Below are positions 8,193 to 16,628 of a DNA stretch of 64,000 bases, one piece after another (position 1 is the stretch's first letter; each line of letters opens with the position of its first letter). The position numbers and the translations under genes are program-made. The DNA is from Arthrobacter sp. efr-133-TYG-118 (GTDB lineage Bacteria; Actinomycetota; Actinomycetes; Actinomycetales; Micrococcaceae), in assembly GCF_030209755.1 (NCBI RefSeq), contig NZ_JARVRH010000009.1, forward strand, positions 151,713 through 215,712, written 5' to 3'. The notes beneath the pieces were generated by a model. That model did no database searches and was not told where the DNA came from. It worked only from the letters and a program-made list of their open reading frames with translations.

Positions 8193-8246
8193 GGTTTTCT
8201 TCCTTCACGGGGATGCAGGGTCGCAGGGAATCCGGGGTCGGGTGAA

Positions 8247-8276
8247 TTCTGGCCGACGGTCACCCGCCGGCCAGAA
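8247..8276 (-). terminator. Hairpin after the binding-protein gene (mRNA stabiliser or partial terminator)
   Basis: TTCTGGCC (8247-8254) pairs with GGCCAGAA (8269-8276). There is no T-run, so it probably trims expression of downstream genes relative to the binding protein instead of fully stopping transcription. Confidence 0.45.
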
Positions 8277-8297
8277 CTACGTGCTTCACAGGGTTTG

Positions 8298-9890
8298 TTA
8301 TTTGCCTAGACCAGCGAAATAGACCTGGTCGTTGGTGAGCGGCACGGCCCCCGTCAAGGTGTCCTGCTTGACGATCAGGTTCCTGACCTCCACCAGGGAG
8401 AGAATCGGGGCGCCCTGGTCCACCAATCCGGCCATCTTCTTGAGCAAGGCTGCCCTCTGGTCCGTGTTCGCGGTCGGGGTGGCCGCCAACTGAGTCCGGG
8501 TGGCATCGAATTCAGGATTGGACCATCCGGTGCTGTTGCTCGGAGCTCCGGTGGAGTAGAACGCGTAGGTGTAGAACGCGGGGTCGGCGATGACAATCGG
8601 CTCGGAGTACAGGACCGCTTGGAAGCGGCCGTCGATAAGTGCCGAGGAGAAGTCCGTCGGGCTCGCCACGTTCAACAACTGCACCGTGATACCCACCTTC
8701 GCCAACATGGATTGGATAAGGACGGCTGAACTCTTCGCGACAGGGCCCGGGCGGCTCACGCTGTAGCTAAGTGTCAGGGGGAACCCGTTCGCGTACTGGG
8801 TCTGCGCCAGCAGCTTCTTGGCCCCGTCGGGGTCGTATTTGTAGGTGGGTGAATCCTTCACGGTGGGAAAGATCGAGCCCGCCGGGTCCGCGAGGCCGGC
8901 ATAGGCGCCCTTGGCCAGGGCAGCTCGGTCGATCGCCATGGAAACTGCCTGGCGAACCTTCGCATCTGCCAAAGGACCGGTCTTCGTGTTGAACATCATG
9001 GTGTCGCGGGTCTGGCTGGTGCACTTAAGGACACTGACTCCATTGACACCGGTCATCGAGCTGTATTGGTCATATTCGAAGCCGTTGGCAATCTGGGCCT
9101 CGCCGGTCTTCACCAATTGGGTCCGGGTCGCGGTGTCGGGAACCGCTTTGACCACAACCCGCTTCACCGAGCCTCGATCGCCTCCCCAGTTCGGGTCCGC
9201 GGTCACCGTCAGGGACGTGCCGGGAGTAAACTCCTCGAGCTTCCAACCGCTGTAGTCGGCCAGATTCTTCGAGAGCCACTTGTTGGCCGTGGGGTCATCC
9301 GGCGTGACGTGAAGTTTCGCTTCCTTGCTGTCGTGGATGTAGAAGAGATTGTTCTGCAGTGACTCGAGCGTGTATGACGTCATCCCCACGGTGTTGAGTT
9401 CAACAGTTCGGTCATCGATCACGGTGACGAGGTTGTCCACGTTGAATCCGCTGCTCTTGAGCGTGCCCTTCATGACGGGCTGCCGCACCATGCCGATCGC
9501 CAGGCTCCATTTCACGTCGTCGGCCGAGAGGGTGTTTCCAAACTGGCTTGTCAGCTTCCGTAGCTTGACGATGACCCCCTTGCCATCCGGGGCGGCTACC
9601 GCGCTCTCGGCGAGCCGACCGGTGACCGCGGTAGACGGCGTCGAGCATGATTGGTCATCGCTCGCGCCGGTTTTGTACTCCAGCAACTGGGAACCGAGGC
9701 CGCTGAGCACCACATGCGATGCACTGCCGCCCCACGGGGCCGGGGTGAGACTATCCGGGAGGGCGCCGACGGCGATGACGACCGACTCCGGCTTGGCCAC
9801 CGCTGCGGTGGGAGTGGCTCCCCCGCATCCGGTAAGCGACACAGCTGCCGCGGCTGCAAACCAGCCGAGCAATAAACGCGAATTCTTCAT
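8298..9890 (-). CDS. ABC transporter substrate-binding lipoprotein, family 5 (peptide/opine/nickel type)
   Basis: A 530-residue exported lipoprotein. The signal peptide MKNSRLLLGWFAAAAAVSLTGCGG ends in the lipobox LTGC. The mature protein is of the SBP_bac_5 class: VRQAVSMAIDRAALAKGAY near the middle and the C-terminal domain with PDGAKKLLAQ are typical. It delivers substrate to the four-gene importer at 11678-15424, from which it is separated by ODP-like pair B. Family-5 proteins bind oligopeptides, opines, glycosides and other bulky solutes, so ligand identity is open. Its place among the catabolic genes suggests that it binds the island's growth substrate. Confidence 0.92.
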   Translation of the reverse strand: MKNSRLLLGWFAAAAAVSLTGCGGATPTAAVAKPESVVIAVGALPDSLTPAPWGGSASHVVLSGLGSQLLEYKTGASDDQSCSTPSTAVTGRLAESAVAAPDGKGVIVKLRKLTSQFGNTLSADDVKWSLAIGMVRQPVMKGTLKSSGFNVDNLVTVIDDRTVELNTVGMTSYTLESLQNNLFYIHDSKEAKLHVTPDDPTANKWLSKNLADYSGWKLEEFTPGTSLTVTADPNWGGDRGSVKRVVVKAVPDTATRTQLVKTGEAQIANGFEYDQYSSMTGVNGVSVLKCTSQTRDTMMFNTKTGPLADAKVRQAVSMAIDRAALAKGAYAGLADPAGSIFPTVKDSPTYKYDPDGAKKLLAQTQYANGFPLTLSYSVSRPGPVAKSSAVLIQSMLAKVGITVQLLNVASPTDFSSALIDGRFQAVLYSEPIVIADPAFYTYAFYSTGAPSNSTGWSNPEFDATRTQLAATPTANTDQRAALLKKMAGLVDQGAPILSLVEVRNLIVKQDTLTGAVPLTNDQVYFAGLGK

Positions 9891-9962
9891 AAGCCTGGTT
9901 CCAATTTCTGTACAGAGGGAAAGGACGTGTTACGAGTAGTGCGCTGCTGATGTGGCAGTGGA

Positions 9963-10778
9963 TTAGTAACGGTAGGCGTGCTTGTGGCCGGCCCGGATGA
10001 TGGGCGCCACCTCCGGAATATTGGTGATCACGTTGCCGTGGGTGGGCGCTACGATCTTGACCCCAAGGTCATCCATCAGCTTGCCGACTCGGTCGTAAAC
10101 CTGGTCGGCGTCGTTGGCGAATCTGGCCCAGTACAACGCGCTGCCGGTAAAGAAGGCAGCATTCTCGACCGCAATGGGTGCCGAGAGTTCATCTGTTGTC
10201 AGGCCACATTCGCCGGGGAGGTGCACCGGATCCTCATCATCGAGTTCCGGGCGGTGCATGTAGCAAAAGCCGTCGGCCGTGAAAAGCACGCCCGACTTCG
10301 GTACGAAGCCCCATTGGGTATTTGGCAGGTCCCTGATCATCGCCTCGACGATCACGAATTCATATCCGCCGCCCAGATCCACCTTGTCTCCGGGAACCCG
10401 GGCGTGAAGGTTGGGCACGATCTGGGGGTAAAAAAGGTGGTAGTCCCGAATGTCGCCAACAACCTTGATGTCGGGGTACTTCTCGACGAGGCGGGGAAGG
10501 TTTCCCGTGTGCGGCAGCTCCGGATGCGTCGGGAAGACGTAGCCCAGAGGCTTGTCCCCGAGCAACCCGTCAAGGGTTTCCGAAATGATGTTCCAGCTGG
10601 AGGGGTTGCCCGTATCAATGAGAATTGACGATTCGGTCCCTTGTGCCAGATAGGTGGAGGTGTGCCCGTGGATAACGCGGTCCTGGAGGTGGAACGGCAG
10701 GCACGAACTCATCCAGGTGACGCCGTCGGCTACCTCACGCGGAAGGTCGCGGCTCATAGTTTCTACTAGTTCTTCCAT
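9963..10778 (-). CDS. Metallo-beta-lactamase-fold, ODP-like protein, pair B
   Basis: A 271-residue paralogue of the pair A protein at 5930-6766. Residue numbering coincides through the metal loop: THPELPHTGN gives His85, Glu87, Pro89 and His90. MIRDLPNTQW (Arg149) again replaces a ligand His, while TADGF (Asp169) and PTHGN (His247) are kept. The constant motif is PVHLPGEC. The ATG at MEELVETMSR has AGGAGA 7 bases upstream; a longer reading would enter the partner gene. It follows its ligand-poor partner by 10 bp. Conserved substitution of the same two ligands in both copies argues for a distinct subfamily with a modified metal centre. Confidence 0.8.
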   Translation of the reverse strand: MEELVETMSRDLPREVADGVTWMSSCLPFHLQDRVIHGHTSTYLAQGTESSILIDTGNPSSWNIISETLDGLLGDKPLGYVFPTHPELPHTGNLPRLVEKYPDIKVVGDIRDYHLFYPQIVPNLHARVPGDKVDLGGGYEFVIVEAMIRDLPNTQWGFVPKSGVLFTADGFCYMHRPELDDEDPVHLPGECGLTTDELSAPIAVENAAFFTGSALYWARFANDADQVYDRVGKLMDDLGVKIVAPTHGNVITNIPEVAPIIRAGHKHAYRY

Positions 10779-10788
10779 CGGGATTCTC

Positions 10789-11613
10789 CTATGCCTTTTC
10801 CGGTGCCAACGCGGCGAGCATGAAATCAAGGTGCCGGCGGACGAGCTCACGCCCGCGGATCACGCAGCCGCGGGAAGGGGCGATGGTCTCGGGAGCGAGA
10901 GTCTCGAACTTGTCAGAGAGCCATTCCCGAAGCGGCTCGCACGTGGCCCGCGGGATCCACTCGTATTTCGCGTAGAGGTGCTCCGCGACCTGCTTGGCGG
11001 TGGTGGTGTCCTCGGCGAGGGAGTCAATGATGCGGGAACCGTCCGGGCTCGTCATGGTGCCGTGGGTGAAGGTATCGGAGGTGAAGATGGTTCCGGTATT
11101 CGCGTCCCAACCCCAGAAGGTCGGGAGGAGCCGCAGGAGCGGCGACTCGATGGTCAAGTACCTGCCCGGCGCCACCTCGATCTCGGGAGTGCGGGCCATG
11201 GAATCCCCGCCCTCTCCCTTCTGGTCGATCTGCTGCCGACGGCCTCGGAGCGCGAGGCGGCTGAGGTCATCGAATGCATCGAAGGGGTTGATGGCGCCAC
11301 CGGTGAAGAGGCGCTCGATGTCGAATTTCCCGGCAATAGGTTCCAGGTTCGAAACGCAGTCCATCTCGCTCCGCGTGAAAAACATGGAGAGCCGGCCGTC
11401 GTCGTCAAGCAGCTCAACCAAGTCATCGAGGATCTCCTGACTGTGGACTGCGAGTCCGGTGTCGACCATCAGCCGGCCGGAGCCCTCACTGAGGAGATAG
11501 CAATTCGACGGTTGGAAGCCGGTCGCTCCGGCCGGTACCCAGCTCACGCGGCCGTCGAGCGGAATGGTTCCACCGAGGGCGATAACTTTATCTTCATGAA
11601 CTTTAGTGAACAT
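10789..11613 (-). CDS. Ligand-poor metallo-beta-lactamase-fold partner protein, pair B
   Basis: A 274-residue protein homologous to the partner at 6763-7494; both share a GRVSW/ERVSW block, PSNCYLL/AVNCYLI and LLRLLPTFW/LLRLLPTLW. The metal loop is TRSEMDCVSN (Arg81, Glu83, Asp85, Cys86) and the terminal motif is PSRG, so the ligand histidines are again Arg, Cys and Arg. SDTFTHG keeps the Asp. The ATG has no ribosome site and lies at the predicted transcription start, so the mRNA may be leaderless. It is the first gene of the transcript that continues through pair B, the binding protein, the isochorismatase-type hydrolase and pair A. Function unknown. Confidence 0.75.
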   Translation of the reverse strand: MFTKVHEDKVIALGGTIPLDGRVSWVPAGATGFQPSNCYLLSEGSGRLMVDTGLAVHSQEILDDLVELLDDDGRLSMFFTRSEMDCVSNLEPIAGKFDIERLFTGGAINPFDAFDDLSRLALRGRRQQIDQKGEGGDSMARTPEIEVAPGRYLTIESPLLRLLPTFWGWDANTGTIFTSDTFTHGTMTSPDGSRIIDSLAEDTTTAKQVAEHLYAKYEWIPRATCEPLREWLSDKFETLAPETIAPSRGCVIRGRELVRRHLDFMLAALAPEKA

Positions 11614-11649
11614 ATCTTCAATCTATTGAAGTCGGAGGATGTCTGTCAA
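11601..11649 (-). promoter_or_regulatory. Promoter of the pair B operon with island operator site 4; likely leaderless start
   Basis: On the minus strand TTGACA (11644-11649), a 17-bp spacer and ATAGAT (11621-11626) place the transcription start at about 11613, the first base of the ATG. The operator motif, reading TTTAGTGAACATATCTTCAA plus T on the plus strand (11602-11622), spans the -10 end and the start codon. Confidence 0.65.
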
Positions 11650-11677
11650 GACTTCCCGGGAGGCGGCTAAGGGCTTC

Positions 11678-12745
11678 TTAGGAGATGGCTGCCGGCGTCG
11701 CGCCCAGGCGCCGCTGACGGCGTCCGGCTACGGCTACGGCTTTGCTGCGTGTGCGTGGGTCCAGAAGGGTTATCAAGGTGTCGAGAATGACATAGCCGAG
11801 CAAGCTTGTGGATCCCATGATGAGGACAAAGCCTTGAATGACGGGCACGTCGCCTTTGAGCACGCCGTCGAGAGACCAACCGCCCACTCCAGGCCAGGAA
11901 AAAACACTTTCCACAATGGCCGCTCCGCTGAGGGAGGCGGCAAAAAGAAGTACCAAGTAGGTCATGAGTGACCCGCGAATGTCACTGAGGGCATACCGGA
12001 ACACTTGGGCAGGACGCAGGCCGCAGGCCCTCGCAAACTCGATTTGTGGTGATTGGAGCACCTGCAACAGTCCCGAGCGCACTGTCTTTCCGAACGGGGC
12101 AGCGAAGAACAAGCCCATAGTCACGATAGGAAGGACGGCGCGGCCGAGGATTGACGAAAACGTTCCCCACTGGCCGGCAATTATCGCGTCAAGAGGGATT
12201 GACCCCGTGACGTGCGGTGGAGTGATTTGCGCGCTCGAGAGCATGCCGATCGGTGCGGGCGCGATGCGCAGTTGTTGATAGAAGACAAACAGCAACAAGA
12301 GGGCCAACACGAATTCCGGCATGGCCATAAGGATGGATATCCAGAAGGTGAAGGCCTTGTCCGCAAAGCGTCGGTAGCGGTAGGCCGCGAACGTTCCGCT
12401 CGCCATGCCGATAATGAGGGCCAAGGCGAGCCCTGGCACCAGGTAGATCAAGGTATTGGGGAGCCGGGTCAGGATTTCGCTGGATACCGAACTGCCGGTG
12501 AAGAGCGAATGGCCAAGGTCACCGCTCAGCGTTCTGGACATGTAGCCGAGGTAGCGTTCCCAGAAAGGCAGGTCCAGGCCAAGTTCCGCGTGGATTCGGG
12601 CGATGTCTGCCGGAGTTGCGTATTCACCCAGGAGGGCCACCGCGGGGTCGCCGGGGAGAAGGGAAACCAGGCCAAAACTGAGGGTGATGAGGCCACACAG
12701 CAGTAAGGCTGCGATCAGGAGTCTTGAAATGATGTAGCGGATCAT
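11678..12745 (-). CDS. ABC transporter permease, DppB type
   Basis: A 355-residue inner-membrane permease with an N-terminal segment (YIISRLLIAALLLCGLITL) followed by the DppB-type periplasmic loop GDPAVALLGEYATPADIARI and about five further hydrophobic spans. The C-terminal half contains AIVESVFSWPGVGGW, the family's EAA-adjacent signature. It pairs with the DppC-type permease at 14444-15424 to form the channel. Its start overlaps the preceding ATPase stop by 4 bases, so all four importer genes are coupled. The C-terminus has a basic tail (RTRSKAVAVAGRRQRR) of no clear role. The substrate would be that of the binding protein at 8298-9890. Confidence 0.93.
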   Translation of the reverse strand: MIRYIISRLLIAALLLCGLITLSFGLVSLLPGDPAVALLGEYATPADIARIHAELGLDLPFWERYLGYMSRTLSGDLGHSLFTGSSVSSEILTRLPNTLIYLVPGLALALIIGMASGTFAAYRYRRFADKAFTFWISILMAMPEFVLALLLLFVFYQQLRIAPAPIGMLSSAQITPPHVTGSIPLDAIIAGQWGTFSSILGRAVLPIVTMGLFFAAPFGKTVRSGLLQVLQSPQIEFARACGLRPAQVFRYALSDIRGSLMTYLVLLFAASLSGAAIVESVFSWPGVGGWSLDGVLKGDVPVIQGFVLIMGSTSLLGYVILDTLITLLDPRTRSKAVAVAGRRQRRLGATPAAIS

Positions 12746-13560
12746 GAAATCTGCCCCTGGGAATTCGTGGTGCCAACGACGGCGGAATAGGGAACCACCG
12801 GCAACGCGGCGGAAATGAGCGACTGGGTATAAGGGTGCTGCGGCGCCATCAAGACGTCCCGGGTGGGGCCAACCTCCACGATTTTGCCGCGATGCATGAC
12901 AGCCACCGTGGAACAGAAATGCCGCACCGTTTCGATGTCGTGCGAAATGAATACATATGTGAGGCCCCGCGAAGCCCTGAGGCGCGCGAGGGTGCGCAGG
13001 ATCGAGGCCCGGATGGTCAGGTCCAGCGAGGACGTTGGTTCGTCCAGGACCACCAGGCCTGGATTCGTGACCAGGGCGCGTGCGATGCCTACGCGCTGTT
13101 GTTGTCCCCCGCTCAGGTTCGCCGGACGCCGGTCCATGAAATCAGCCGAGAGGCCGACTTCCTCCAAGGTCGCCAAGACCCGCAACCGTCGCTCGGCCCG
13201 GCTCCCCATCCGGGCGACGATGAGCGGCTCCTCGACGATCTGCCGGATCGTCAGGCGCGGGTTCAATGACGCGAAGGGTTCCTGGAAGACAATCTGCCAA
13301 TGGCGCCGCTTGCGGCGGAGTTCGCCACGGCCGAGGGCCAACACGTCCTGCCCTTCGATGACGACGGATCCGGAATCCGGCTCGGTCAGCCTCAGGACCA
13401 AGCGGCCGAGCGTTGACTTGCCGGAACCACTTTCGCCGATGATGCCGAGCGTCTCGCCGGCTTCCACGGACAGGGTAATTCCATCTACGGCGCGCGCTTC
13501 TCCATGGGGGGTTCGGAAGATCTTCGTGACATCCACGAGTTCAAGTAGCGGCATTCTCAA
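12742..13560 (-). CDS. ABC transporter ATP-binding protein, DppF type
   Basis: A 272-residue ATPase with Walker A GESGSGKST (about residues 38-46), the Q-loop FQEPFASLNPR, signature LSGGQQQRVGIARAL and Walker B LVVLDEPTSSLD. The oligopeptide-family C-terminal extension ends in HPYTQSLISAALP. It couples by 4-base overlaps both to the DppD-type ATPase before it and to the permease after it. It works with the DppD-type ATPase as the motor of a peptide-class importer on the cytoplasmic face. Confidence 0.94.
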   Translation of the reverse strand: MRMPLLELVDVTKIFRTPHGEARAVDGITLSVEAGETLGIIGESGSGKSTLGRLVLRLTEPDSGSVVIEGQDVLALGRGELRRKRRHWQIVFQEPFASLNPRLTIRQIVEEPLIVARMGSRAERRLRVLATLEEVGLSADFMDRRPANLSGGQQQRVGIARALVTNPGLVVLDEPTSSLDLTIRASILRTLARLRASRGLTYVFISHDIETVRHFCSTVAVMHRGKIVEVGPTRDVLMAPQHPYTQSLISAALPVVPYSAVVGTTNSQGQIS

Positions 13561-14447
13561 GACCTCCGGGCTTCGGACAATTGGACCTTAGAGGGGTCCG
13601 GCGTTTCCGGCTCCGTCGTATTCGGTGCCTCAGCGCTCCCTGGCACGTAGGGCGTCTCGTCTTCGGGACGCACCACCGAGTTGAGCAGGGAGATCGTGTA
13701 GGGATGCTGTGGACGGACGAAAACGTCGTCGACGAGTCCTTGTTCCACGATATTTCCGTGGTACATGACCAGCACGCGGTTGCAGTATGCGGCCACCACC
13801 CCGAGGTCATGGGTCACAATCAGCATCGAGCGGCCACTCTCTACCGTCAGGCGGCGAAGAGTATCGAGGACCTGGCGCTGGACGGTGAGGTCGAGCGCCG
13901 TCGTCGGCTCGTCGGCGATCACCAGCTGCGGGTTGAGGTAAAGCGCCATGGCGATGACGACGCGCTGGGCCATGCCGCCGCTGAGTTCGTGCGCATAACC
14001 GCGCATGACGCGTTCCGGATCGCGGACTCCAGTCGATTCCAACAGCTGCAGTGCACGGCTGCGCTCGGAGGCATCAACCTTCACTCCATGCGCCTTGGCG
14101 ATATTGGCAAACTGCTTCTCGATGCGGGTCACCGGATTCAGGGCGCTGAATGGATTCTGGGCAATGAATCCGATGTCCTTTCCCCTGATTTGGCGCATCT
14201 CCCGTTCGGGCAGTTCCAAGAGGCTTCGGCCAGCGAAGGTCACGTTGCCGGCGGACACCTTGCCCGGCGGCATCAACAACTTCGTGATGGAACGGACCAC
14301 CGTCGATTTGCCCGATCCGGATTCGCCGACGATCCCGACGATCTCGTTGTCCTGCACCTCGAAGGAAACGCCGTGCAATGCCCGGACCACACCCCGGGGG
14401 GTGTGGAACTCGGTTTCGAGTTCCCGGACTTGGAGGGTCTTGTTCAT
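13557..14447 (-). CDS. ABC transporter ATP-binding protein, DppD type
   Basis: A 296-residue ATPase with Walker A GESGSGKSTV (about residues 39-48), signature LSGGMAQRVVIAMAL and Walker B LVIADEPTTALD. The DppD-specific stretch IGFIAQNPFSALNPV replaces the Q-loop of the DppF partner, and the C-terminal HPYTISLLNSVVRP is the oligopeptide tail. The last 40 residues are Pro/Glu/Thr-rich and probably disordered. Overlaps of 4 bases on both sides bind it into the importer operon. Confidence 0.94.
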   Translation of the reverse strand: MNKTLQVRELETEFHTPRGVVRALHGVSFEVQDNEIVGIVGESGSGKSTVVRSITKLLMPPGKVSAGNVTFAGRSLLELPEREMRQIRGKDIGFIAQNPFSALNPVTRIEKQFANIAKAHGVKVDASERSRALQLLESTGVRDPERVMRGYAHELSGGMAQRVVIAMALYLNPQLVIADEPTTALDLTVQRQVLDTLRRLTVESGRSMLIVTHDLGVVAAYCNRVLVMYHGNIVEQGLVDDVFVRPQHPYTISLLNSVVRPEDETPYVPGSAEAPNTTEPETPDPSKVQLSEARRS

Positions 14448-15424
14448 CGGGTGTGCTCCACTCGTTCCATCGTGTTCTCAATCGCACCGGCAATGATGTT
14501 GAGCGAGCCAATGACCAGGAGGAGGGCCAGCGCGGGAAAGGCCACGGCCCACCACTGGCCACGGATCAGCATGCTGACGCCGTCTTCGATCATCGCGCCC
14601 CAGCTTGGCTGGGGCGGTTTGACCCCGACGCCGAGGAAGTTCAAGGCAGCAATCGTGCTCAAGGCGCCGGCAGTGGTCAGCGTGGCCTGCACCAGGATCA
14701 CACCGTAGGCGTTCCTGAAGATGTGGTTGAAGGCCACACGGATCGGCGAACATCCGATGGCCACTGCCGCCTCGACGTACCTTGACGAGCGGAGCGAAAT
14801 CGCCGCTGCACGGGACAAGCGAACAAAGCGTGGAGCCGCAACCAGGGCGATGGCGAGGATGACATCGGTGGCTCCGCCGCCCATGAGCTGGATGGACACC
14901 ACAGCAATCACGATGATGGGGAGCGCGGCGAAAGCGTCAACTATCCGCATGATCGCTTCCCCGGCCAAGCCGGTAGTGGCGAACAGGCCCAAGGGAACGC
15001 CGATGACAAGGGCAATGGCCGTCGCCGCCAGCGAAATGGGAAGGTCTAGCCTCGCCGATTCAATCGTCCGGGAGAACACATCCATTCCGTTGCCGTCCGT
15101 GCCGAACCAATGAACGGAGTTGGGGGCCAGGGCCATGGATTCCACGTCCGGCTGCAGGGGGTTTTGGGGAAGGTGGAGAAAGATCGCCGCAAGCGGGAGT
15201 CCCACAATGATGCCGGCGGCGAGGACGGCGAGGACCGTCCCTGATCGCTTGTACACCCAAGCCCTGCCTTGCTTGGCCCAGCTCGACGCACGTCCGCCCA
15301 GGGACCTCACTGGAGTCCGGGACTCGACTGTCGTAGTTTCACTCAATTGGCACTCGATCCGGTTGACGGGTGTAGGTGAAAGTCTTTTTTTGACTGGCGC
15401 ATCCGGGCTCCAGCCACTCGACAT
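14444..15424 (-). CDS. ABC transporter permease, DppC type
   Basis: A 326-residue permease and the first gene of the importer operon. A hydrophilic N-terminal region of about 65 residues is followed by a first membrane span (VLAVLAAGIIVGLPLAAIFL) and the DppC-type loop SVHWFGTDGNGMDVFSR, then several spans with the EAA loop region AAVAIGCSPIRVAFNHI. The ATG is preceded by GGCAGG. The extended N-terminus is longer than in many DppC proteins, and an internal start cannot be excluded. Site 5 of the island operator lies 19-38 bp upstream. Confidence 0.92.
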   Translation of the reverse strand: MSSGWSPDAPVKKRLSPTPVNRIECQLSETTTVESRTPVRSLGGRASSWAKQGRAWVYKRSGTVLAVLAAGIIVGLPLAAIFLHLPQNPLQPDVESMALAPNSVHWFGTDGNGMDVFSRTIESARLDLPISLAATAIALVIGVPLGLFATTGLAGEAIMRIVDAFAALPIIVIAVVSIQLMGGGATDVILAIALVAAPRFVRLSRAAAISLRSSRYVEAAVAIGCSPIRVAFNHIFRNAYGVILVQATLTTAGALSTIAALNFLGVGVKPPQPSWGAMIEDGVSMLIRGQWWAVAFPALALLLVIGSLNIIAGAIENTMERVEHTR

Positions 15425-15442
15425 CCTGCCGAGAATTTACAT

Positions 15443-15462
15443 ATCGAAGTTTCATCACTTTA
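15443..15462 (-). promoter_or_regulatory. Island operator motif, site 5
   Basis: Minus strand TAAAGTGATGAAACTTCGAT, 17 of 20 positions identical to site 1. It lies just upstream of the importer operon and about 175 bp before the oppositely transcribed aminotransferase operon, so it may control either or both. Confidence 0.6.
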
Positions 15463-15495
15463 TTGAAGTCTTTCATCGAGTGTCAATGGTCACTG

Positions 15496-15524
15496 TTGAC
15501 AGGACCATCAAGCATCTTCATTAT
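15496..15524 (+). promoter_or_regulatory. Promoter for the aminotransferase/amidase/dihydropyrimidinase operon
   Basis: TTGACA (15496-15501), a 17-bp spacer and CATTAT (15519-15524) point rightward. The predicted start near 15531 gives a leader of about 88 bases before the ATG at 15619. Confidence 0.55.
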
Positions 15525-15618
15525 GGTGACAACGCCGACAGTAAGATGAAGACGGATGTCAACCTTGGTGTGAAGCCGAGCCCCTGATCTGTTTTCCGAA
15601 CACGATTTGGAGACAACA

Positions 15619-16596
15619 ATGACCAATCTGAGTGAATCCGCAACTGCGACCGACACCAATGCGCCCGCATTCGGGCCCAGTGTTCGCTACCTGCTCCGTG
15701 ACGGCGAACTGGTGGAGTACGCAGATGCCAAGCTCCACGTCCTGAGCACCACGTTGAAGTACGGAGTCGGCGTTTTCGAAGGGTTCCGCGCCTACTGGAG
15801 CGATGAGGACCAGCAGCTCTACGCCTTCCGGGTGGCCGACCACATGCGCCGGCTGATTGACTCGATGCGGGTGGTGGAGATCGATGGGCCGCGCGACATC
15901 GGCGTCTTGAGTGAACAATTGCTCGGCCTGGTGCGTGCGAACGGTCTGCGCGGGAACCTCCACATGCGCGCACAAGTATTCGTCGACTCAAGCGATGGCA
16001 AGCCGGAGGACACTGGTCCGGTCACTGTCTTCATGGCGGCCATCCCGATGGGCAACTATTTCGGGGCCAGCGGACTGGACGTTCAGATCAGCAGTTGGGC
16101 CCGTTTGTCCGATCGCTCCATGCCGCCCCGGGTCAAATCGATCGCCAATTACCAAAACGGGCGGCTTGCCATGCTGGAGGCCCGGCGCAACGGGTACGAT
16201 GCAGCGCTGCTGTTGACCGAAGACGGCCATGTTGCCGAAGGTGCTGGCTACAACGTGTTCATGGTTCGCCAGGGGCGGCTGTGCACGCCCCCCGCAACGG
16301 ACAGCATCCTGGAGGGCATAACCCGGGACAGCGTCCTCCATCTGGCACGAAACGTCCTCGGCGTCGACGTCGACATCCGGGCCATCGACCGCACGGAACT
16401 CTACTCGGCTGATGAAATCTTCGTGTGCGGCAGCGCCGCCGAAATCAACCACGTCTCCTCCGTGGACCGCACGCCGATCGGCGAGGGAACTGCCGGCGAA
16501 CTAACCCGCCAGCTTCAACAGGCCTACCGGCAGGCCGTCGTCGGACGCGTAGCCGCCGATCAAAAGTGGGCCTTGCCCGTCTACCCCACCGCGTAG
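15619..16596 (+). CDS. Class IV PLP aminotransferase (branched-chain aminotransferase-like)
   Basis: A 325-residue fold-type IV aminotransferase. GVGVFEGFRAYW (about residues 50-61) is the family's substrate loop, the PLP lysine is in VKSIANYQNGRLAMLEA (about 174), and EDGHVAEGAGYNVFMV carries the Glu that contacts the cofactor. The ATG is chosen over a TTG four codons earlier because GGAGA is spaced for it. The same family includes branched-chain, D-amino acid and (R)-amine transaminases. Placed in a catabolic operon with an amidase and a hydantoinase-type enzyme, an amine- or amino-acid-degrading role is more likely than isoleucine/leucine synthesis. Confidence 0.9.
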   Translation: MTNLSESATATDTNAPAFGPSVRYLLRDGELVEYADAKLHVLSTTLKYGVGVFEGFRAYWSDEDQQLYAFRVADHMRRLIDSMRVVEIDGPRDIGVLSEQLLGLVRANGLRGNLHMRAQVFVDSSDGKPEDTGPVTVFMAAIPMGNYFGASGLDVQISSWARLSDRSMPPRVKSIANYQNGRLAMLEARRNGYDAALLLTEDGHVAEGAGYNVFMVRQGRLCTPPATDSILEGITRDSVLHLARNVLGVDVDIRAIDRTELYSADEIFVCGSAAEINHVSSVDRTPIGEGTAGELTRQLQQAYRQAVVGRVAADQKWALPVYPTA

Positions 16597-16628
16597 CTTC
16601 ACCGCACCGCCTCAACGAAAGGGGCAGC

